From contig MU004184.1 of NCBI GenBank assembly GCA_010093605.1, positions 2,265,615 through 2,329,614 of the forward strand: a stretch of 64,000 nucleotides of DNA, written 5' to 3'. This document shows positions 59,750 through 64,000 of this stretch, piece after piece; position 1 is the first letter of the stretch; each line of letters starts with the position of its first letter. The notes under the pieces are model-generated. The model was not told the DNA's origin. It did no database searches and saw only the letters and a list, made by a program, of their open reading frames with translations. The position numbers and the translations under genes are program-made. The DNA is from Lophium mytilinum. Taxonomy: Eukaryota; Ascomycota; Dothideomycetes; Mytilinidiales; Mytilinidiaceae.

Positions 59750-60181
59750 GAACGAGGGAGCGAGCGTGAATCAGATACAATCTTGGTATGGTGAGGCTTT
59801 TGAGGCCAAGTTCAAGCGGTCGTAGAGCACTCGAACCAGTGCCCGTTAATTTTCTTTCTATTAAATCAACATAGGGCTCATCCAGGTCATTTGAGCTTCA
59901 AATTAGGCTGGTGTGCAATAGGGAGCGATATCTCGTCCTGGGCGGCAGGTTTTTGGTTTGAAGGCTCGTGAACATGACATCGTGAGTTCTAGAAGTTGAG
60001 TAGGTATGAGGCGTCTCACACAGTTACCCGCACGTGCAAAACACTCCCGCCAGCCTCATGATCTTCGCTTCCAATTATTGCAGCAAATATCCTCATACCT
60101 TTTCACTTTTCGTGCCGGAAATCACGCACCCGAATCCAATCCAAAGCAGCTTAGCAACTCTCCCACATACCATACCATCCG
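59750..60181. other. Convergent intergenic region
   Basis: About 430 bases between the stop of the 2EXR gene and the stop of the unclassified minus-strand gene. No gene seen; presumably both 3' UTRs. Confidence 0.45.
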
Positions 60182-60924
60182 CTAGACTTCTTTCCCAACA
60201 TCTCCCCCCTCAACCCCCTCCCCAGCCCCCAACGCCTCCCTCAACTTCCCCCTCAAAATCTCCACCAACCTCCCCACATCCGGCGGTCCCCCTTTACCGA
60301 TAATGTTCTTATCATAGACTCCCGCTCTAAGGAACTTCACCGGCCCCCTTGCACTCACCGCCTCCTTTCCACCTGCCTCTGTGGCACTGCCTTTGGCCTC
60401 CAGCTCCTTCACCGCTTCCAAAACTTGCTCCTCAATCTCCGGCGGTGCTTCCTTGCCCAAGACCACCAGGACCGGAAATCTGCGTTGCTCCACTGCGCGC
60501 TGCGCGTTCGATCCGATGCCGGTGCGGTGAGGGGCGGATAGGTCGCCGGTTAGGAGGAGGGGGATTTCGGTGAAGGCGTCTTCGATTAGGGAGTGGTGGA
60601 CGGCTTGGGGGGTGTTAGCTTGTGGATGCTGGATGGGGAGGAAGGCGCCAGAAGAGACGATCTTATGATTGGAGATGAGGCAGTAAAATGGGAGGGCGAA
60701 AATGGGCAAAGAGAGGAATAAAAAAATCAGGAAAGAGAAGAAAGGAATGGGGTCCACCAACTATCGAATTCCGGCGCGAGTCGCTTTGCGAGCTCGGCCC
60801 CGATTTTCTCGTAGGCGCCTATCATGGCGATTGGGATGCCGGTGCTGCCTGGGTTTGGAGCTGGTGTCTGTGGCTCGTGGGGAGTGGTGCTGGGGAGGGA
60901 TGGGGAGGCTGTGGGCTCTGCCAT
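60182..60924 (-). CDS. Small conserved-looking protein of unknown function
   Basis: Exons (minus) 60924-60762 and 60603-60182 give 194 residues. I do not recognise the family. The N-terminus is Pro/Ser/Thr-rich and disordered, followed by a helix (IPIAMIGAYEKIGAELAKRLAPEFD). Spliced sequence continues as TVHHSLIEDAFTEIPLLLTGDL, then a strand (FPVLVVLGKEAPPEI) and a Glu-rich helix. The end has KFLRAGVYDKNIIGKGGPPDVGRLVEILRGKL. The intron (60604-60761, donor GTTGGT, branch GCTAAC, acceptor CAAG) has a weak donor. Unspliced, the frame would include a hydrophobic, Phe-rich stretch from pyrimidine-rich intron DNA, which looks spurious. Alternating helices and strands could form an alpha/beta fold. 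No pathway can be inferred from the neighbours. Confidence 0.6.
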
Positions 60925-61702
60925 TTTGGAATGTGGCTCTTGCTGATTTGGTCGGAAGTTTCGGGAGAGTCGATTGAAGTAAAGAGGAAAGGAAAAGAAG
61001 AGTAGAAGAGCTTATAAGTACTGCTCGTATTGGACTCACAAAGGCTTGCTTATATATCAAATATATGAGGTAATATATACTTCTCGAGTACGTCGGCGGT
61101 CGGCGAAAATCGCCCGACCGTGTCATGCATCGTAAGAGAAAGTGAACGCGTGACGTAGGGAGTGAGAAGTGGTTGGTCTTGTAGATTCTTACGTTTGAAC
61201 TGTCGGGAGCAAACGGGACCATGGCGGTTGAGAGAGTCGATGCAAACTTGGGACAGTTTTGTTATCAAGAGGTTGTGTAATTAGACGAATTGAAACGGAG
61301 GGTGTCTGAATTAGCGAGCCGAGTATCGGACTGCTAGCTGTAGATATAAAGATTTTAGGTCGTTGATCATGTATAACTGCAGGGATTTCCTTCTGATGAC
61401 AGCAGACACAGCTTTCATCATGATCACAGGACACAAATTCGGGCACCCGGACAGAGAACTCTCCGGCCACCAATCTTGGTCGCTCGACACTATCGTGGAG
61501 GGTAGCCCAGCTAGTAGGTGTTCAACCAATCAAAAGACATCCTACTCTCCGCTGCGTCGACATTTGCATCGTATTTGGAGGATTCAAAGCCTAAAGGTGC
61601 ACCCTCAGCAGTGACGCAGTAGTATGAGAGTGTCCAAACTTGTGCCGTACGACTGTATGGTCCATATGTGCAATCTTCAAACTAGTCTCTTCCTCGTCTT
61701 AC
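60925..61702. other. Intergenic region with an inverted-repeat element
   Basis: Between the unclassified gene start and the acyl-CoA synthetase stop. Contains copy D of the repeat family (61433-61643). No gene is supported. Confidence 0.5.
61433..61643 (+). mobile_element. MITE-like repeat, copy D
   Basis: 211 bp. The left end ACAAATTCGGGCACCCGGAC and right end GAGTGTCCAAACTTGT are diverged versions of the copy-C inverted ends. The interior shares GGGTAGCCC, ATCAAAAGAC, CTGCGTCGACAT and CAGCAGTGACGC with copy C in order. No coding capacity. Confidence 0.6.
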
Positions 61703-63933
61703 TCACAACTTCGCAACACTCGCCCTCAATCCATCCAGGTCCTCAACCGTCCAATCCACATACTCATCCTCTCCCTCCAACCCCTCAACCTTCGGATGCC
61801 CAAGCGCATGCGGCCAAAACAATAACTTGTCTACCTCTTTCTCCGACTTCCCCTCCTCTTCTGCCCTTTCCCGTATCTTCCGTAGATCAACCCCATCGTT
61901 GCGCAACGGGACTTTGTTCTGCTTATTATTATGCATCGGCGCAATACTCGAGCTTATCCGCAGAAACACAGGAACAGCGTACCGCGGCAACCTCGCACGA
62001 GCGTATGCGAGAAGTGCCGTATAATCGAAGCTCTCACGTAGTTCTGGGGGGATGAACAACGCAGCACAGCCAGCACGACCGTCGTGACCGGGCACTTCGA
62101 CTCCGTACACGTTTGCTTCGACAACGCCGGGGAAGTCGCCGAGTACGTGGGACACTTCGGCCGTGGACACGTTCTCACTCTTCCATCTGAAGGTGTCGCC
62201 GAGGCGGTCCATAAAGTACCATCGCCCGTCTGAGGTTCTTCGAAGGGCGTCGCCGGTGCGGTAGTACAGGTCACCTTTTTTGAACAGGTTCCGCTCGAAC
62301 TTCTGCTCTGTGGCTTCGGGATTCCGCCAGTAGCCTGGGAACGCGGACTCTGTTGGAATCTTGACGATGATCTCGCCACCTTCGTCGAAGGATTTTTGGG
62401 TCGCAAACCCCGTGATTGGATCGCGGACGATGGCATTGGTTTCGTGGTCGATTTCGACGGGGACGTAGGTGTTGCGGGTCAGGAGGCGGATGATGGCACC
62501 GTGGTGGCCGACGGCTGAGGTGAGATAGGGTCCTGGTGTTTTTGTGAGTATTGCAAGCCTGAGGTTTGAGATTATCTAGGACGGAAGCGCTCGTACCTTG
62601 ACACACGTTCAACAGCCCAAACACCCCTTCTGTGCTGTTGAAGAACTCGCCCACCTTCTTGATCCCGAACCGGTCTACAAACCGCGACCATACATCCGGT
62701 CGTAGCCCGTTCCCGAACATCACATGCACTCTATGCTCCCTATCCCGCGGGCTTGGGGGCGCTGCAAGCAGGTACCGTGCCGTCTCGCCGACATATACGA
62801 AAGCGGTGGAGTTGGAATCTCGTACTTCATCCCAAAAGCGAGAAGTGGAGAATCTCCTGCCAATGCAGACAGTTGTGCCGGTTATCATACAGCTAACGGA
62901 GACAGTGCAGCCCGTGCCGTGGTAAAGGGGCATGCAGTCGTACCAGCGGTCGCCGCCAGGGCCGGACTTGATGCCAATGGCGCCCATGCGGGCGCTCGTG
63001 AGGGCGTCGGCGCGGCCGATGGGAAAGGGGCAGGCTTTTGGTTTGCCCGTTGTACCGCTATTGGTGTCAAGGTACGTTCTGGTCAAGAATGCGAGAAACG
63101 GGGTGTAGAAAGTCCAAAAGCAGAGATTTGATTGAAGAGGTGTCGAGCACGTGATTTGATATATGTTGAGAGAATGTAGTATGGAGCTTGCGAAAGAGAA
63201 AGACGGGAGGCCAGAGGAAGGGCATTCATACCTGGTATACAGCAGTATCATCGGAAAATCTCCCTTGACCCCCTCCCTTAAAATATCATCCGGCCTCCTT
63301 GGCTCCAACCTCCTAATCTCCCCCTTTTTCTTTTCATCCAAAATCACTATACGCATCCCCAACTCACCCTCAATCCTATCTCTTACCTCCTCAATCCTCT
63401 CCCTACACCCGGTATTCTCATCCACAACCAGCAGCTTCGCATTACTAAGTTTCAAGCAATGCACCAACGCATCACCACTCAGATTATAATTTATCAACGC
63501 CGGCGCTGACCCCACGGCCCACGACCCCATCATCCCAAACATGAACTCTGGGCGGTTTGTGAGGTAGAAAGCGACCAATTCGAGGGGTTTGAGTTCGTTG
63601 GCGAGGAAGAATTGGGCGTAGCGGCAGCATTGCGCGTACGTTTCGGCCCAGGTGTAGCAGCCATCGCGAGACCAAATGCATTCCGCGTGGGATGGGAGGC
63701 GTTTTACTTGAGCTTCGAAGAAGTTCCAGAGACTTATGCGGTTGGCTTTTGCTAATAGATCCCAGAAGCGTTAGAATTGATTTGATCAGTTGTAGAGCAA
63801 GGAACGGCTGGTGTACCGGCTGTAGCAAAGTCCTTGGTCGATCTTCGAAGTAGGTATAGACGCTTTGCATCTTGTGAGAGGGCTAATTTAGCATCGAGAT
63901 ATGCGGCAGCTGCTGTAGTGGCGGCGATGGTAG
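61703..63933 (-). CDS. Very-long-chain acyl-CoA synthetase / fatty acid transporter FAT1-like (5' partial)
   Basis: Exons (minus) 63933-63817, 63751-63232, 63057-62597 and 62532-61703. The 63933 boundary is an acceptor (CTAG), so the start codon lies in an exon at or beyond the right edge. The protein activates very-long-chain fatty acids to CoA thioesters and aids uptake, at peroxisomes, ER or plasma membrane. The AMP-binding P-loop YTSGTTGKPKACPF is built across a splice. Other motifs are YDCMPLYHGTGC, VGEFFNSTEGVFGLLN, YYRTGDALRRTSDGRWYFMDRLGDTFRWKSENVSTAEV (the FATP/VLACS signature) and VYGVEVPGHDGRAGCAA. The N-terminal Ala-rich stretch (TIAATTAAAAYLDAK) and RISLWNFFEAQV fit fungal Fat1. 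Intron phases are consistent. The C-terminus ends in KL after SVA, not a canonical SKL. Confidence 0.88.
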
Positions 63934-64000
63934 CTAGATAAAAGAGGGGTTAGCCGATGGGTCGTGAAGCAAGGAGGGTTTGGTGGTAGCACAAATATTG

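Noticed and set aside
60604-60760. Unspliced start for the unclassified gene giving a hydrophobic N-terminus
   Set aside because: The hydrophobic residues come from a pyrimidine-rich segment with a branch site and acceptor; the spliced form has a better start codon.
1-64000. CRISPR array, bacterial operons, or a biosynthetic gene cluster
   Set aside because: The window is eukaryotic with intron-bearing genes; there are no spacer-type repeats and no polyketide synthase, NRPS or terpene core enzyme next to the methyltransferase or MFS gene.

Overview
The window is nuclear DNA from a filamentous ascomycete (Pezizomycotina). The genes carry many short introns (mostly 45-70 nt) with GTANGT-like donors and CTAAC/CTGAC-like branch sites. 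The gene set is typically fungal: palF/RIM8, a GH7 cellobiohydrolase, a DUF7707 GPI protein, EAF1/VID21, nitronate monooxygenase and 2EXR/F-box proteins. The species cannot be named from this alone. Exon coordinates below were derived by reading splice sites and checking phase, not from transcripts.

Layout. 1-10.4 kb: 3' part of an FMO-like oxidoreductase fused to a DUF6314 domain, a small two-module Cys-rich secreted protein, an RBR/IBR zinc protein, and a GPI-anchored DUF7707 protein. 11.4-22.7 kb: NAD glycerol-3-phosphate dehydrogenase, a SHPRH/IRC20-type SNF2-RING protein, and the pH-signalling arrestin PalF. 24-34 kb: a secreted GH7 cellobiohydrolase, a SAM methyltransferase, a head-to-head pair of mitoribosomal mS29 and ribosome-biogenesis RRS1, and nitronate monooxygenase. 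34-36.2 kb: a seven-exon DHA2-type MFS transporter convergent with the nitronate monooxygenase. 38-44 kb: a 1276-residue protein whose architecture suggests a meiotic chromosome-axis core protein (Red1/Rec10/SYCP2 type), then a NEDD8 protease (DEN1/DenA). 45-49 kb: an F-box protein, a 2EXR protein and the peroxin PEX10. 51-58 kb: MAK11/PAK1IP1 head-to-head with the NuA4 scaffold EAF1/VID21. 58.5-64 kb: a second 2EXR protein (paralogue of the first), a small unclassified protein, and a very-long-chain acyl-CoA synthetase running off the right edge.

Most genes are unrelated housekeeping loci rather than a cluster. Two of the divergent pairs include ribosome-biogenesis genes. The least expected structures are five diverged copies of a small inverted-repeat element (about 10.93, 44.69, 47.70, 47.89 and 61.43 kb), the secreted protein with an internal duplication that keeps its intron, and the candidate meiotic axis protein. 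Spaces of 0.3-2 kb between genes hold no convincing additional coding sequence.
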